From: Varanus komodoensis | Lineage: Eukaryota; Chordata; Lepidosauria; Squamata; Varanidae | Direction: 5' to 3' | Assembly (NCBI RefSeq): GCF_004798865.1 | Contig: NW_025335268.1 | Span: 74,631,690 to 74,695,689, forward strand | Length of the DNA: 64,000 nucleotides | In this document: piece by piece, positions 12,854 to 24,589 of the stretch | How positions within the stretch are numbered: position 1 is the stretch's first letter | How the letters are laid out: every line of letters begins with the position of its first letter | Notes under the pieces: generated by a model | Seen by the model: only the letters and a program-made list of their open reading frames with translations | Told to the model about the DNA's origin: nothing | The model's database searches: none | Program-made: the position numbers and the translations under genes

Positions 12854-13301
12854 GTGGGGTTTGAACTGCGAGGCATTTCGATCAGATACAAGCAAATGAT
12901 GCATTGCAACTACTTGAACTTCACACTGGGTTCCAATCCAGAACTCAGGACATGTGCCCCCCCGCCCCCACGAGCTTCAGTTTCTCAACTTTAAAACAAT
13001 AACAACAGTCCATGGCTGTTTAAAAGCAAAAAGAATAAAGCTCTAAAACATTTGGCATCCTAAAGGCATCATGTATGCATAACATTAATTAGAACCATTG
13101 CTACTCATATGGTCCCAACATTAAATAGCAAAAGTAATCCAGGCCCCAAACACAAAGTCCGAAATATACCAAGGTCGTTTGCTGTGGCTGTTGCATTACG
13201 TAATTCAATTTTAATATTTACACACCAACCTATATCAAGACAAATTGCAGCGCTGCGAGCACAAGCTAAATGCAATCAAACAACATCGCAAACGTAGCTT
13301 A

Positions 13302-13480
13302 CCAAAAAATCCGGAACAGGACTGAGAACCAAAACCCAAAATAGTACGGTCCAACTGCCCGGGTATATCAAAAGGATTTTGCTGGACGTCTGAAAGGGAA
13401 TCATACTGGTTGTAGTATTTCTGGGAGTGCTTTCCGGGGGACAACTGGAAGAAAGCGGGTGCCAGCCAGGGCGCCCCCAG
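13302..13480 (-). other. orphan exon-like segment with good donor, minus strand
   Basis: On the minus strand an open frame reads KHSQKYYNQYDSLSDVQQNP and then a Phe/Gly-rich stretch, ending at a strong donor (TTTTTTG|GTAAGC, exon end about 13302). It lies about 0.8 kb downstream, on the minus strand, of the CpG island at 14.0-14.7 kb, so it could belong to an early exon of a minus-strand transcript. The following 300 bases (13000-13300) are AT-rich and unlike their GC-rich surroundings. I do not recognise a protein family, and a noncoding transcript is equally possible. Confidence 0.25.
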
Positions 13481-13959
13481 ACTATTTGATGCCGTGGATT
13501 CAGGAAAGGAGCAGGACAGGCGAGTGACATTCTGGGATTTCGGGGAGCACTGAGGGGGCACCTGCCCCGGCAGGAAGCAAATCCCGTTCTCTCTCCACTC
13601 CCCACCTTGGTCTCTAAAGAGCAGGAGGGTCTTTCTGGCCGGTGCCCCAGAGAATGCCTCGGGCGGTGGGGTGGGGTGCGCTGCAGTGGGACCGCTTGGG
13701 GGAGGCCCACGGGACTTCGGCCTCTCACACCAGCCAGGAAGCGCCCCTGCGCCACCAGGTGCTCCAGTGCTCGGGGGCTTGCGCAGCGCAGCTCCTTGGA
13801 AACAGACCTGCCCGCCAAACACAGAGGGAGGGAGCATGGGAGATGGGCCCCTTGCCAGGGGGCTCCTCTGCCCCACGGAGAATGGGCTGCCAGCCCTCCC
13901 GGCCTGGGGCCGGGCCAATGTGTCAGCCCAGGAGGGGCAGATGCAGGCCTCCGGAGGGC

Positions 13960-14680
13960 TTGGGGCGCCCGCCCGCCCCCCAAGTCCCTACCGGCTCGGC
14001 CAACGGCCGCACTCCTGAGGGCTGAGTCCCCACACAGCCGGGGGGGCTCCTTCTGCCCACCCGTGGGGTCTCGCCTCCAACTCGGTCCCCTCTTCCGGCT
14101 GGGGATGATGGGCGCCGCGGTCCGACCCTCCCGCGGGGTGGGGGCGCTCCGCCGAGCGTCCCCGGGCGCGCTTGCGGCCGCCGCGCGCTCCCAACGCGGA
14201 GATGCGCGCGAGTCCCACGGCCGCCGCCGCCGCTGNNNNNNNNNNNNNNNNNNNNNNNNNNNNNNNNNNNNNNNNNNNNNNNNNNNNNNNNNNNNNNNNN
14301 NNNNNNNNNNNNNNNNNNNNNNNNNNNNNNNNNNNGGGGCGGAGCGCAGCGGGAGAGCCGCGGGCGCGGGCCTCCCTTGCCCCGACGGCGGCCCCCGCTC
14401 ACCGGGCCAGGGGGCGCCCTCGCCGCCCCCGCGCCAACGCAGCCCGACGGGGCCCCCGCCCCCGGCCGCGCGCCCCGCCTGCAGGATCGCGCGCCCCTGC
14501 GCCCTCGGCTGCTCCGCTGCGCTCCGCCCCGTGCGCGGATCCGGACCTACCTGCGCGCACCTGGCCTACCTGGAAACGCCGAGCTGCCCCTTTCGGGCTC
14601 GGGGCCGGGCACCGGCTCACCTTTGTGGTGCCAGGGTAAAGCCCGCCCTCTTCTCCCGGGCATGCGGGCAACCTGGCGCT
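13960..14680. promoter_or_regulatory. CpG island (candidate promoter), interrupted by gap
   Basis: Dense CpG and GC with GC-box-like GGGCGG/CCGCCC words on both sides of an assembly gap. Such islands usually mark vertebrate promoters. No gene can be assigned with confidence; a minus-strand transcript using the donor at 13302 is one possibility. The long open frames here (for example 13607-14770) are products of GC richness and the gap, not genes. Confidence 0.6.
14236..14335. other. assembly gap (100 N)
   Basis: Exactly 100 N, the conventional placeholder for a gap of unknown size, inside extreme GC (CCGCCGCCGCCGCTG on the left). Confidence 0.99.
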
Positions 14681-14764
14681 AAAGTGACTTCAGCTGTCAA
14701 ATCCTTTATACCATTGTTATACTGGGGAAACGGTGCTTTCATGTTGTATTTTCCCTTCGCGCTT

Positions 14765-14850
14765 GTATGAATCCTTGAGAGCCGCCCAGAAAGCATCAGC
14801 TGTAGGTGGCAGAGAAATGAAACGAAGCAGATTAATAACAACAGCATGGC
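14765..14850 (+). mobile_element. SINE/LINE 3' tail remnant
   Basis: 'gagagccgcccagaaagcat' followed by 'gtaggtggcagagaaatgaa' resembles the common squamate retroposon tail 'gagccgcccagag...gggcggtataaat'. Short and diverged. Confidence 0.4.
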
Positions 14851-14851
14851 A

Positions 14852-14905
14852 GGATGGTGGATGCTGGGACTGGTAGTCCAGAGCCTCCAGGCATGGCTGC
14901 TTTAG
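14852..14905. repeat. palindromic MITE-family fragment
   Basis: 'gctgggactggtagtccaga' matches the half-site of the palindromic element family (consensus-like ACTACAACTCCCATCAT and its complement) described at 56553-56638. Confidence 0.4.
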
Positions 14906-15082
14906 GTTCCGGCAGCCACTGGCACCGCTGTTACTGGGAAATTCGGCAGGCAGAGCCCCAAACGGAGACGGACTTGCCCGGCTGACACTCCTGTGCAAGT
15001 TATATTTGCAGTTGTTTCCTGCTAATTGGACTGACGTCCCCTCTTTTTTCCCACAGGGGGAGCATCAGCCTTCTGTGCCTCT

Positions 15083-15222
15083 CCATTGTATTTGCACAAC
15101 AACAACCCTGCAAGGTAGGTTGTGCTGAGAGTCCACGGCCTGCCCAGAGGCACCCATTGAGCTCCAAGGCCTCCCAAGCCCCAGGCCCGCACCCTCACCA
15201 CCAGGCCACGCTGGCCGTGCGC
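15083..15222 (-). mobile_element. Sauria-type SINE, antisense
   Basis: 'acaacaaccctgcaaggtag' then 'gttgtgctgagagtc', and near the end 'accctcaccaccaggccacg', is the reverse complement of the SINE body and tRNA head (CAGGGTTGTTGT..., TGGTGGTGAGGGT). Confidence 0.7.
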
Positions 15223-17059
15223 TTCAGCCGTGTTTGCACAGAACGTCTCCACGGACATTTATAGGTCCTGCCCCCCGGCTGCTTTGCCCCATGGCCGCTG
15301 GGAGACAGAAGCCCCTCTGCCCATTTCCTGCCCCGCTGGTCCTTCAAAGGGCCACGGTCTCACCAGTGAGCTGCTCTGACAGTGCACATGGACGCGCATA
15401 CCCTGGGGCTTCCATCTTGCTGCAGGCACATCTCTTCTGGATGTTTTGTGTGTGCCTTCAGTGCAGTCGCCACCGGAAGAAGCTTGCTGACGGGCCCCCC
15501 TTTCGACGGAAGTCCTCCAGCTCCCAGCATTCCAAGCAGGCCAGTGGTAGACCATTTTTCTGTCAAAACATGCACAGGATTGTGCCTGAGTGTCCAGGTG
15601 TCCTTGCTGCAACTCTGCCCATGGCTCCTCTGGGTCACAGGGTCATCCAGACCTTGTACCTTGTGCAGTTCTGGAAACATAAGTTGCTTCAAGAAATTAC
15701 CATGTAAAATCAGAAAGTTTTACCGTGCAAAAACCAGATTGTGGCAGGTACTTAACAGCAGTACAATTCTGGTTGCCTGAGGAATGCCACATACACAGAC
15801 AAAAAGGTTGCACAGAGTCTCTGCAGAGGAAGTCAGGAAAGATGGACAAATCCTGAGGTGTTTGCAGGGTCTTTAGTTCCAAGCTATTCTCCTCTTCCAC
15901 ACGCCGATGCTGAAGGGGGATCCTCTGGCAGGAGCCGCGCCTGGCCTGTCACACTGGGGACATTCATTGCAGGCCTTCTCCCTCCTGGGGACCCTCTCTG
16001 GCCCCTGGCAGGGCTGACGGAGTCATTTGTTTCGTTACATAAGAGAACAAAACATACATCCATTTAGCAATATTTCAGACAGAAAAATAAATGCAGGTCT
16101 GTAGGCTTTGGCAATGTAATTTATTCCCACTTCTGTAAGAAAATTATCTTTCTCCTTTGCCTTTACAGCAGCAGTGATAATGGCTTCTGCCAAGGGGATT
16201 ACGGAATTGGGACCCACACGTGCCTGTAAGATGGGGGTCGCTTGCAGTCCGTCCACTGCAGGCCACAGGCCTTCTCCCTCCGGGGGGCCCTCCTGCCCCC
16301 GGCTGGGCTGGCTGAGCCGCTTGCCCTCCTGCCCAGGGCCCCATGCAGAGCTCCTCAGTGGGGTCACACTGGCAGACACAGGATGTCAGTTCTCACAACC
16401 GCCTCTCCACATGTCACCTGCATTGACCTTGGCCAGTCATGGGAGCAAACCTGGACTGGATGCTTGCGGAAGCAGCAGCAGCCGGAGGAGGAGGAAGCGC
16501 CAGCAGGTGCTCTTTCACCAGATGCCTCGCCCAGGGCATGAGGAGGTCTTGATAAGCCAGACAGAGCAAATTCCGCAAATCCCTGGAGCTTTTCCTACTG
16601 GCACTCATTGAATGGATAATGCAGCTTGCAGCGGAATTCCCCTATCCCAGCATCCTCCGGAGCCCTCAACCAGACATTTGCATCACTGAGGATTCCCCTC
16701 CTGCAAAGGAAGACGCTCCACCTGCAGGCCAAGGGCCTTAACTCACCTGGGCCAGGCAGTGCCTACCTTCTAACGCCTGGATTTGGCATGGGCTTGGTTT
16801 TGGAGTGGGGGCCTATGAGACGAGAAGGATAAAGTGGGGGGGGGGAGTGTGACTTGGAGAGTTTTTCAGGCCCTCTCGCAGCTTGAGGCTGTGACATTTC
16901 TGCACACGGAAGGTGCACTTCTATGCATGTTTAGGCAGAAAAATGTGTGTTAACATCATTCGTACCTCGATAGGGAGGGGTGCTCAGCCTGTTCCGGATG
17001 TGCCCCCCACACACACACAGGGAGGGACTGTGGCTCTGGCACTGCATGCCCAAAGCTGC

Positions 17060-17190
17060 CCCTTCACTCCCTGGCACCTCAACCCCAGCCAGGGCTGGAG
17101 AAATTCGTACCCAGAACCAGTGTTGGCCACTCTGGGCTAGAGAGACCCCAGGTCTGCTTCATACAGCAGCTTCTCTTGTTCGTTCCGAAG
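17060..17190 (+). mobile_element. CR1/retroposon 3' tail remnant, tentative
   Basis: 'ggccactctgggctagagag' followed by 'accccaggtctgcttcatac' and 'agcagcttctcttgttcg' resembles a squamate retroposon tail of the form 'ggctagatgaacccagggtc...agcaggctcttcttatgttc'. Diverged. Confidence 0.4.
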
Positions 17191-18119
17191 AGTCGGGCTT
17201 GCAGATTGGAGGCATTTTGAAAGCCAGGCTCCCCTGTGACCGTCCGAGTGCCAGGTGCGCCCTGAAGGAGTTCACCTGCAGCCCTTTTTGGGCGTAACGT
17301 AGCCAGGCGGCCTCCGTCCTTGTCTGAGAAAGATGGAGAGCAGGTGCTTCCAAAGAGCTCGACTGGAGGGGGTAGTTTCTGAGGGCATCTCAGAAACATT
17401 GGAGGGGGCTTTTATCCCACCACGCTGCCCAATTTGTGGTATCTTATGATGGGGCATATCCAGGTTTTTGTACTCCTTCTGTGTTTTCATCCTGCTTCTG
17501 CTGTTTCCCCCCTTCTCAGTTAAGGAGAACAAGGCAATGTCTTCGGACTGGCAATGCTGGACGAGGAACTGCATCTCAGCAGGTGGGGGATGCACAGATG
17601 GGGGGCCTGGGGGGGGGTGAGTTGCTTTGGTGGCCATCCGCTTGCAGAAGCCCCGGGCGCAGGAGGAGTGGTGGCCGGTGGGAGGCATCAGGTGCCATCG
17701 AACCTGAAGACGCGCTCCGGAGAACTTCACACTCGCCTGCTCGTTCGCAACATGTTGCTTGTTCCTCATGAAAGCAGTACCCAAATGCACCTAAAAACAA
17801 TGCTTCTGACTATTGCTATCGTTATCGTCTTGATTACCGCTCCATGCTGGGACAGGTGTCACCTGTTGGATTTTCACCTGTCGTGCAAAACAGAAAAATG
17901 GAGGATTCGGGGTCTTCCAGACGTCCCCGAACTACAAGCCCCATCATCCTAGGTCACTGGCATTGGTTTTACTGGCCAGGGCTGATGGGTTCAGCAAACT
18001 TCTGCAGGAATGCCTTTCCGGGAACTCTTTGTCCAAACAACGGCGCCTTCCCCGCACCAGTCCAAAGAAGGAAAAGGTTGCGGGGCTTTTTGGTAGAACC
18101 TATTTAGCTCACCAGCGGG

Positions 18120-18330
18120 TGCGCGGCCCCTTTAAGGGTTAGCCGCGCCTTTCACCTCTTGATCTCGACTCCGCCTTCCCCTTGTTCGCCCGCCCCCCTT
18201 TCTTCGCGATTGGTCTGTACGGGACAGCGAGCTTGGGCTGTGGAGCCTGTGATACGTGAGTTTCAACAGCTGAAGAGGCGGGCAGTAACCCGCCAATCAG
18301 CACCCAAGGCCCCGCCCCCATTTCCACACA
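18120..18330. promoter_or_regulatory. CCAAT/GC-box cluster, candidate promoter
   Basis: Within about 200 bases there is an inverted CCAAT (GATTGG, 18208-18213), a direct CCAAT (CGCCAATCAG, CCAAT at 18293-18297) and GC boxes (GAGGCGGG near 18275 and CCCCGCCCCC near 18309). NF-Y plus Sp1 sites with no clear TATA box is the layout of many housekeeping and bidirectional promoters. No coding exon is recognised on either side, so the transcript is unknown. Confidence 0.4.
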
Positions 18331-18519
18331 CGCAGGGCTGAGTGCGAGGTGGCCCACAGAGATAGAAAGTGTAGAACAATACCTGCCTCCCAAATGAGAC
18401 ACGGCTGGTGGGGCAGAAAGGTGCACCGCGCTTGCGTGCCAGCGAATATTGCTACTGTATTAGCCCTCCAGGCGAGAAGCAAAAGCAGAAAGTGACAGAA
18501 AGAGGGTCAGGATCCTTTT

Positions 18520-18815
18520 CTGCAACTTATCGGAGTTTTTAGTTAGTATTTTTTTTAGATTAGGTTATTGGTTTGCTGCTGGTTATAGTTTTATTGATTT
18601 GTTATTGTTCTATTGGTTTATTGTGTTTATTATCCAACTGTTCCTATTTATATGACTGTACTTGTAATTTAATTCTATCATGTTTTATGGTTTGTTTGTT
18701 ATCGTTATTTTTCTTTGTGTGTGGCAGGGGCAAGGGGTTGCTGTGAGCTTCTGGCTATGGGGCAACATACAAATGCGATAGATACATAAATAAATCAGTA
18801 ATTATAGAGGCAAAA
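18520..18815 (+). mobile_element. L2-like LINE 3' UTR
   Basis: A T-rich stretch of repeated TTATTG/GTTTTA-type words ending in 'gggcaacatacaaatgcgat' and 'agatacataaataaat' is the characteristic 3' end of squamate L2-like LINEs. No coding part is left. Confidence 0.55.
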
Positions 18816-19235
18816 AGAATTATTCAGGTGGCCAGTGAAAAGAAATAGAAGGGAGCAACAGAAGAGGAAAAACAAGAGACCTCTTCCAGAAGATCCAAGA
18901 AATTAAAAGGAGACCCAAACCTTGATTGGGAAAATGCTGAAAGACCAGCAGCAGAACCAGGAGAAGCTAAAGAGAAGGTGGAAAGACTGTAGGGAAGAAG
19001 GAAGGAGAAGAGATGGAAGGAAGGCAGGCTTCTTCCAAGAGGTTCCTACCAAGAAGGACCTCCAGCATTAGAAAGTGAAGCGAAGCCCGCTGGGAGCATC
19101 TGGAAGGAGCAAATGGACAACAGAGCCCATGGTGCAGGGAGGTGATGGGCTCTCCCACACTGGAGAGATTCAAGATGCAGCTGGACAGCCACCTGTGAGG
19201 GATGGTGACCTGCACTAAGGAGGGAGGGAGGTGGG

Positions 19236-19444
19236 TGTTACGTATATAGATGCATTTTCTTAAACCGAACACAAGGCCGCTTACATCCTCCTCCTCCTCC
19301 TGCACCCCCAACATCAAGCCTGTGGGGTAGGTTGGGCTGAAAGTGTATGGCTGGCCCAGAATCGCCCAGTTGGGCCCATGGCCAAGTGGGGCGACAACCC
19401 GGATCCCCCGAGTCCCAGCCCTGCCCTCTCAGCCACGACATCGC
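19236..19444 (-). mobile_element. Sauria-type SINE, antisense, degraded
   Basis: 'gtggggtaggttgggctgaa' and 'aatcgcccagttgggcccat' followed by 'ggatcccccgagtcccagcc' form the reverse complement of the SINE body. A CTC trinucleotide run (about 19285-19299) interrupts it. Confidence 0.65.
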
Positions 19445-20127
19445 AGTGGCTTTCGGCCCCCCGGCCCCTTCCAGCTCTGTTCTGTGATCCGAAGCAGATG
19501 GAGAGAGGTGGCGAATGGGGGAAGATCCAGGGCAGAGCGAAGGAAAGCCTTCCTCATCCAGGGGGAGCTGCAACTGTGGAATTACACACGGTGACATGTC
19601 ATGGCGACCATCCGCCTCGTGGCTGTAAAAAGGGACTGGGCACGCTCAGGCAGGAAAAGGTAGTCCTGGCTACTAGTCCTAATGGTTCTGGGCTACCTGC
19701 AGTAGCGGAGGTGCCAGCTGCTGGGGAACATGGGTAGGAAGTGCTGGCAAGCTCGGATCCTGTTGGTGGGTTTTCTGTGGGCTTCCGGCTGGGCTGCCTG
19801 CGGTGGGCCCTTCGTCTGATTCCGCAGGGCTGTTCTTGGGTTCTCCCACCGCCAACGACTTAGACGAGGCACCTCAGTGTTTTGGAATGAGGCGAAAGCA
19901 TGCAAAAGACGGCCGGCCACCGAACTGGGGGCAAGGGGGCAGGTGGGATGGGGACCCCTGTGAGCTGGGCTGAGCCTGCTGACGCACTTCCCCAGCCCCG
20001 CAGTCGTTCCACAACAGGGGGAAATCACAAGCAACTCCAAGCAAAACCCCTTCTTGGCCACACCGGGACCTGTGCGAATGGCTGATCTCTCGCCGGAGTT
20101 CTTTGCCTGTCAAATGGAGGCCTGATT

Positions 20128-20345
20128 GGGTTTATTTATTTTATTTGAAATATTTCCACCCCGGCCTATACGAAAATCGTCCCAGGACAGCTTACAATAT
20201 TACAATAATGATAATGACAATAAAACAATATTATGATTAAAACAATAAATAAGCAAAGCAACAAATGAACAACATTCATAGCACCGACAAAAACAAAATG
20301 TGACTGTTGATATTAAAAACCATTTAAAATTCTTAATCCTTAAAA
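20128..20345 (-). mobile_element. LINE 3' tail, antisense
   Basis: 'tttatttattttatttgaaa' then 'tatttccaccccggcctata' and 'caggacagcttacaat' is the reverse complement of a common squamate retroposon tail (ATTGTAAGCCGC...GGGGTATAAATA). Similar tails occur at 24229, 45700 and 57185. Confidence 0.55.
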
Positions 20346-21193
20346 TAGTGGGTCAGTAAAAAGCTTGCCTGGGGCCAGGGCCCCGCGCAGCTCTGCTGTC
20401 TGGGTGGGCACTCAGGTGGCTGCCTCGTGGCCGCCTGTCGGGCCCCCTTGGCTAAGCTGGGAGGGAGTGGGCCAGCAGCCGGATGCGTGATCCCACGTGG
20501 AAGCGGAGCAGGGGTGGGGACTCGTGGCCTTGGCTTCTGCACTTGAATCAGCGAGTCGTCCCACGGGACGTGGCAGGTAAGTGGCTCCTTTCCTTGGGGC
20601 CCAACTCGGCATCCGGCTCCAGCCCTCACCCCATTTTGCCCCTGCCTCCAGTGCTTCTCACAGACCCAGGTTTCGAATGCGCCTGCGCACCATCACCGGG
20701 CGAGCAAAGCCAGGAGTGGCTCCCTCCATCTCCCTGCGTGTCAAAGGAAACGGCTTCACCGCGAGAAGAGGACCTCTTGGATGGTGGCCGAAACAGGAAG
20801 GGGCTGCGAGGCGCTGAACTGGACCGCAAAGAGAACTGAAAGGATTAGGTAGGCTTTTCTGCACTTGGAAAACCGCACGCCCACCCAGAAGCGGGCTGAG
20901 CAAGACCCGTGCACGCATGTGGGAGCACCCAGGGCTTCTGAGGCCCTCGTCGTCGTCATCTGACCAGGAAAGCCCCGGTATGGAGTCTCCGCTGCAGGTG
21001 CCGGTTGTGTCTGCATATGTTCCAGTTGTGAGCTTGACTTTTGCACTGACGCGGAGAGGCTGCTTTGGACAGAGGGAGGCAGCTCTGTGTGGAATGAAGG
21101 CAGCTTCTGTGGAGCTATTCAACGCTCAGTGTCTCCACCGTATCTGAGGTGGCCTTTGCCCACCGGGTGCCCCCCCCCCCGGATGGGGCAGAA

Positions 21194-21250
21194 TGTAGCA
21201 CCCATCACCCACAGCCAGCATGATGATGGGAGTGGTAGTCCACCCTCTCA
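21194..21250. repeat. small inverted-repeat MITE fragment
   Basis: 'gtagcacccatcacccacag' faces 'gatgatgggagtggtagtcc', giving two imperfect arms of the palindromic family that recurs in this window. Confidence 0.45.
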
Positions 21251-21571
21251 GAAAGACGCTGGTCTCCGGATCAGTAATAGAACTGCCCAGCCTTCCTATC
21301 CCGTGGGAGACACTTTGGAATTCCTCTTGGGGAGATGAAGCACATGCAGAAAATGGCACACGGTTACTGAACATTCCCAAAGCCAGCGTATAAAACACAG
21401 CCTTGGAATTGGTGAGGGAGCTGGAAAAGGGTCTGCTGCAAATCCGGAAAATACCTTGGCCCTTCTCTTGCGCTGTGATGCCATCACAGAGCTCCAGAGC
21501 TCCTTGCTGTTGTGGAATACAATAACTGGACTGTTTAAAAAATCCTTTTTAAAACCAGCAAGCTTTGGTCT

Positions 21572-21672
21572 GCACATGCACATGGTGGGCATGCCGTGAG
21601 CGGAGCCGGCTGGTCTGGAGGTCAGACTAGATGGCCCAGGAGGACCCTTCTGACGTGCTTCGTTTCTATAAC
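21572..21672 (+). mobile_element. CR1-type LINE 3' tail
   Basis: 'catggtgggcatgccgtgag', 'cggagccggctggtctggag' and 'gtcagactagatggcccagg' match the copies at 42355 and 48341. Confidence 0.65.
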
Positions 21673-21774
21673 ATCACCGGAACAAGAAGTGATAATCTAC
21701 TCACTGCATTTTTGGGGTACTTCTGTAAGGGTCTGAAGCAGGCTGCTCCCAGAGTAACCATATTTAGCTGATGC

Positions 21775-22265
21775 GTTTATATCCTTCCTTTCCTTAAAAA
21801 CTTTCAGGGTGGCTAACAATGGAAATATCTGAAGGAATGTCTCATCCCGTATGTACCCAACAGGGCCTCCGGTTCATCTTTTGGGATCTTTCTTAGGGAG
21901 TCCCCACCAATGGAAAGGAGGAGCAGGGCCTTCCCGGTAGCGGCACCCCAGTTATGGAATGAGCTCCCCAAGGAGGTGCTCCTGCCATCTACTCTTTTTT
22001 TCTTCTGGTGCTAGGCAACCCCCCTTTTATTTCCCACATATTTAATAGTGTTAATATTGTACTTTATTCCACGCCGCTGCTGCACCTGCGTGGCAATATA
22101 GATTACAGTTACTGTGCATTTGGTTTTTGATCGCAGTTGTTTTATTGGTTTCATTATTTTATTGCTTTATTGTTATATGCTGTTTCTGGTCTTGTTTATT
22201 CATGTTCTTCTGACTTTTGTTAATGGCCTTTTGGCAGTTAAACATTATTTTAAAGGTTTTATTTA
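21775..22265 (+). mobile_element. L2-like LINE 3' end
   Basis: Reads 'ggcaccccagttatggaatg' then 'agctccccaaggaggtgctc', the conserved block at the end of L2 ORF2/3' UTR in squamates. A long T-rich 3' UTR of repeated TTTTATTG words follows. The coding part is only a fragment. Confidence 0.65.
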
Positions 22266-23402
22266 AGAGGAACAGAGGCATCTCTCTTCCAGCCAAGAAA
22301 GCAAGCAGCAGATACAAGCCTGGTAGATTGGAACAATTAAAAACAAGCTACAGAAGCATTACAAACCGGACTCAGTTTGGAACCAAGCCGGGGCAAGCAG
22401 CTTCTCTTTCAAGCGGGGGGTTTGGGGCACCAACGAAACAGCCATCTCTTTCCAGGGCAACAGAAAGCAGCAGCGGATCAGTGGCAGCCGCTGCCATGCT
22501 TAACTGGGCTCCTTCGAGATCTGCAGCCAGCAGTGAAGTGCCTGGACACGTTGGAAGGCCAACAGATCTTTGCAGCCCAAACTTCTGCAGATCTGCTCCA
22601 GCCGAGGTGTGGGCAGCGGCCAGCAGCAAACTGGCCCTCGCAAGTGTTGCTCATTTCGGGGGGGGGTGCCGAGCAGCTTTCGGCCCGCAGGCAGTTCCAT
22701 TCTGGAGAAGCGCTCCGGTGGGCGGTGGGTCCAGGAAGCACCAGCAGCTTTTCGTTTCTTTTAGCCAGTAGCGGAAGTTTAAGGGTGGCATTGCAGCCTT
22801 TTGGGAGCAGAAACTCCCGCCCCCAAGCTGGGAAATGGCCACGCAGTCGGGGTAAAGGGGTGGGATGGAAAGGGGATGTGGTCCTCGCGGGCTGGACTGC
22901 CTGGGGCCCCAGGCGAGTGGCCTCGCTGGCTCTAAGCTGGCCACCGGACTCTTCGCTCGCAATGGGCCTCGGAGCCCCCCTCAGCTCGGGCTCTGGCGCA
23001 GGTGAGCGTGGCGCAGGGCCAGGACAAGAGGGGCCCCGGCGCAGGCTTGTGCGACGCATGGAGCGCCCGCCACGAGGGGGCGCTGCTCGCCCTGTTCTAG
23101 CTCTCCTGCTGGGACCTTGCTGCAGCTGGGCTTCTCCCGTCTCATTCCCAGGGGGCTCGTGGATTTGGGGCCCAGTGGCCCCCTTCCACGTGCAATCCTT
23201 CCGTGCCGCTCTGGTGGTGGTGACGGATGAAGCCACGCGGGCTGAAAAAGCATCTGGAGGGGGTTGCAACCCTCTGCGCGGCGAGGGTGACGAGAGATGG
23301 CCGCCCTCCTTCGTGCCTCGAAAGGAGGGGCACGACAAAGGCGCTTGGAAGCAGCGGTGCCTCGGGAGCGCAGCTTCGCGGCAGGCAGGCCCGGCGTGGC
23401 CC

Positions 23403-23602
23403 ACTGAGAGCCAGCACGGCACCGTGTTTGGGAACGCTGGACTCGGTTCGAGTGCGCCGTGGCTCGGGGCCAGTGCCTGCACTTCAGCCTGCCGTGCCTC
23501 AGGGTTGTTGTTAGGATAAAGAGGTGCGGAGAAGAACCCTGTAAGCTGCTTGGGCTTCCTTGCAAAAGCAAGAGAGGCAGAGTGTAGATGCAATGTAACG
23601 AG
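23403..23602 (+). mobile_element. Sauria-type SINE, degraded
   Basis: 'gagagccagcacggcaccgt' and 'gctggactcggttcgagtgc' (B-box-like) form the tRNA head, followed by 'tcagggttgttgttaggata' and 'ccctgtaagctgcttggg', the body and tail of the SINE. The middle is shortened. Confidence 0.65.
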
Positions 23603-23989
23603 CTGCCCTCCAGAAATCTGGAACGCTTATTGTGAACAGCCAATGACCAAGAGTAGTAAAAAGGTAGTCCTCGCTTTTTGTACAAGGATCACTGACGCGT
23701 TAGCTAGTGAAGCTGCATTTCAGATCTTATGGTGCAGAGAAGGCGTCCATTCCGAAAGCTTCCCTGAAGGTGTCGTTCCCAGGTAAGCAATCCAGTGACT
23801 TTCGGGTGCTTTTCGTGCAGCTCCCCTTCATCGGGCTGGCTGGAGTTGCAGTCCAAGCAGCCAGAGGCACCCAGCCGGAAGAAGCGAGTAGGAAGGCAAG
23901 GAGGAGGCCTTTTGGTGCCTGTTCACAATAAGCACCGAAACCCTTTTTATTTTGTCAGGCATTCCAAGTCTGAAGCAAACGGTTTGGCT

Positions 23990-24125
23990 GACTGTCCTTT
24001 AAAGCAAGATTTATCTTGTTACTGTATTCTTTGATTTTTTGTATTTATTGTTTATATTGTAAGCCGTCATGTGACAATTCGATTGTATAGAATGGGATAA
24101 AAATATTCTAAAAAAGTAAATGTAT
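23990..24125 (+). mobile_element. retroposon 3' tail
   Basis: 'attgtttatattgtaagccg' followed by 'gaatgggataaaaatattct' is the LINE-derived tail seen in sense orientation elsewhere. Confidence 0.5.
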
Positions 24126-24228
24126 TTTATCCATTGCTGATTTTTGTTTTAAAAGGGTTTAAGTCAGTTTGTTGATAACTGACTAAAGTGGGAAGTAATG
24201 TTACCAATTCTTGAAAAAAAGATTGATA

Positions 24229-24300
24229 TTTTATTTATTAAAACATTTCTATGCCGCCCCATTCGCCAAAGCCTCGGGGCGGCTCACAATTTTGTGACAT
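24229..24300 (-). mobile_element. LINE/SINE 3' tail, antisense
   Basis: 'tatttattaaaacatttcta' and 'gccaaagcctcggggcggct' are the reverse complement of the tail with AGCCGCCCCGAGGC. The same unit is longer at 57185-57480. Confidence 0.6.
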
Positions 24301-24589
24301 TTGTCGTTGTTACAGTGCCTGGAGGGACTGTTTGTTCATCTGTCAAGCAGTTTCAATAAATAGACAAGGAGCCTAAATGATGTCCAAGGGAAAGGACTCT
24401 GTGTCAAGTGACCTTGAGTGCACAGCACCCCCATTGCAGTGGCAGCATTCTGCCATGTCCTGATTAAACCTGAAGCTGCCCTTCTCTCAGCATCTGCCCA
24501 GGCTGGCCATGCGTCCCGCTTCGTGCAGGACAGTCCTCCATTTCAGGGCAAAAACAGCGTATCTGAAGGGCTGCCACGATCCAGGGCCA

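Noticed and set aside
13607-14770. 387-codon open frame
   Set aside because: Same artefact: CpG island plus gap, no conserved motif.
22377-23593. Overlapping 380- and 371-codon open frames on opposite strands
   Set aside because: Mutually overlapping, compositionally biased, no exon borders or known domains, and they run into a SINE.
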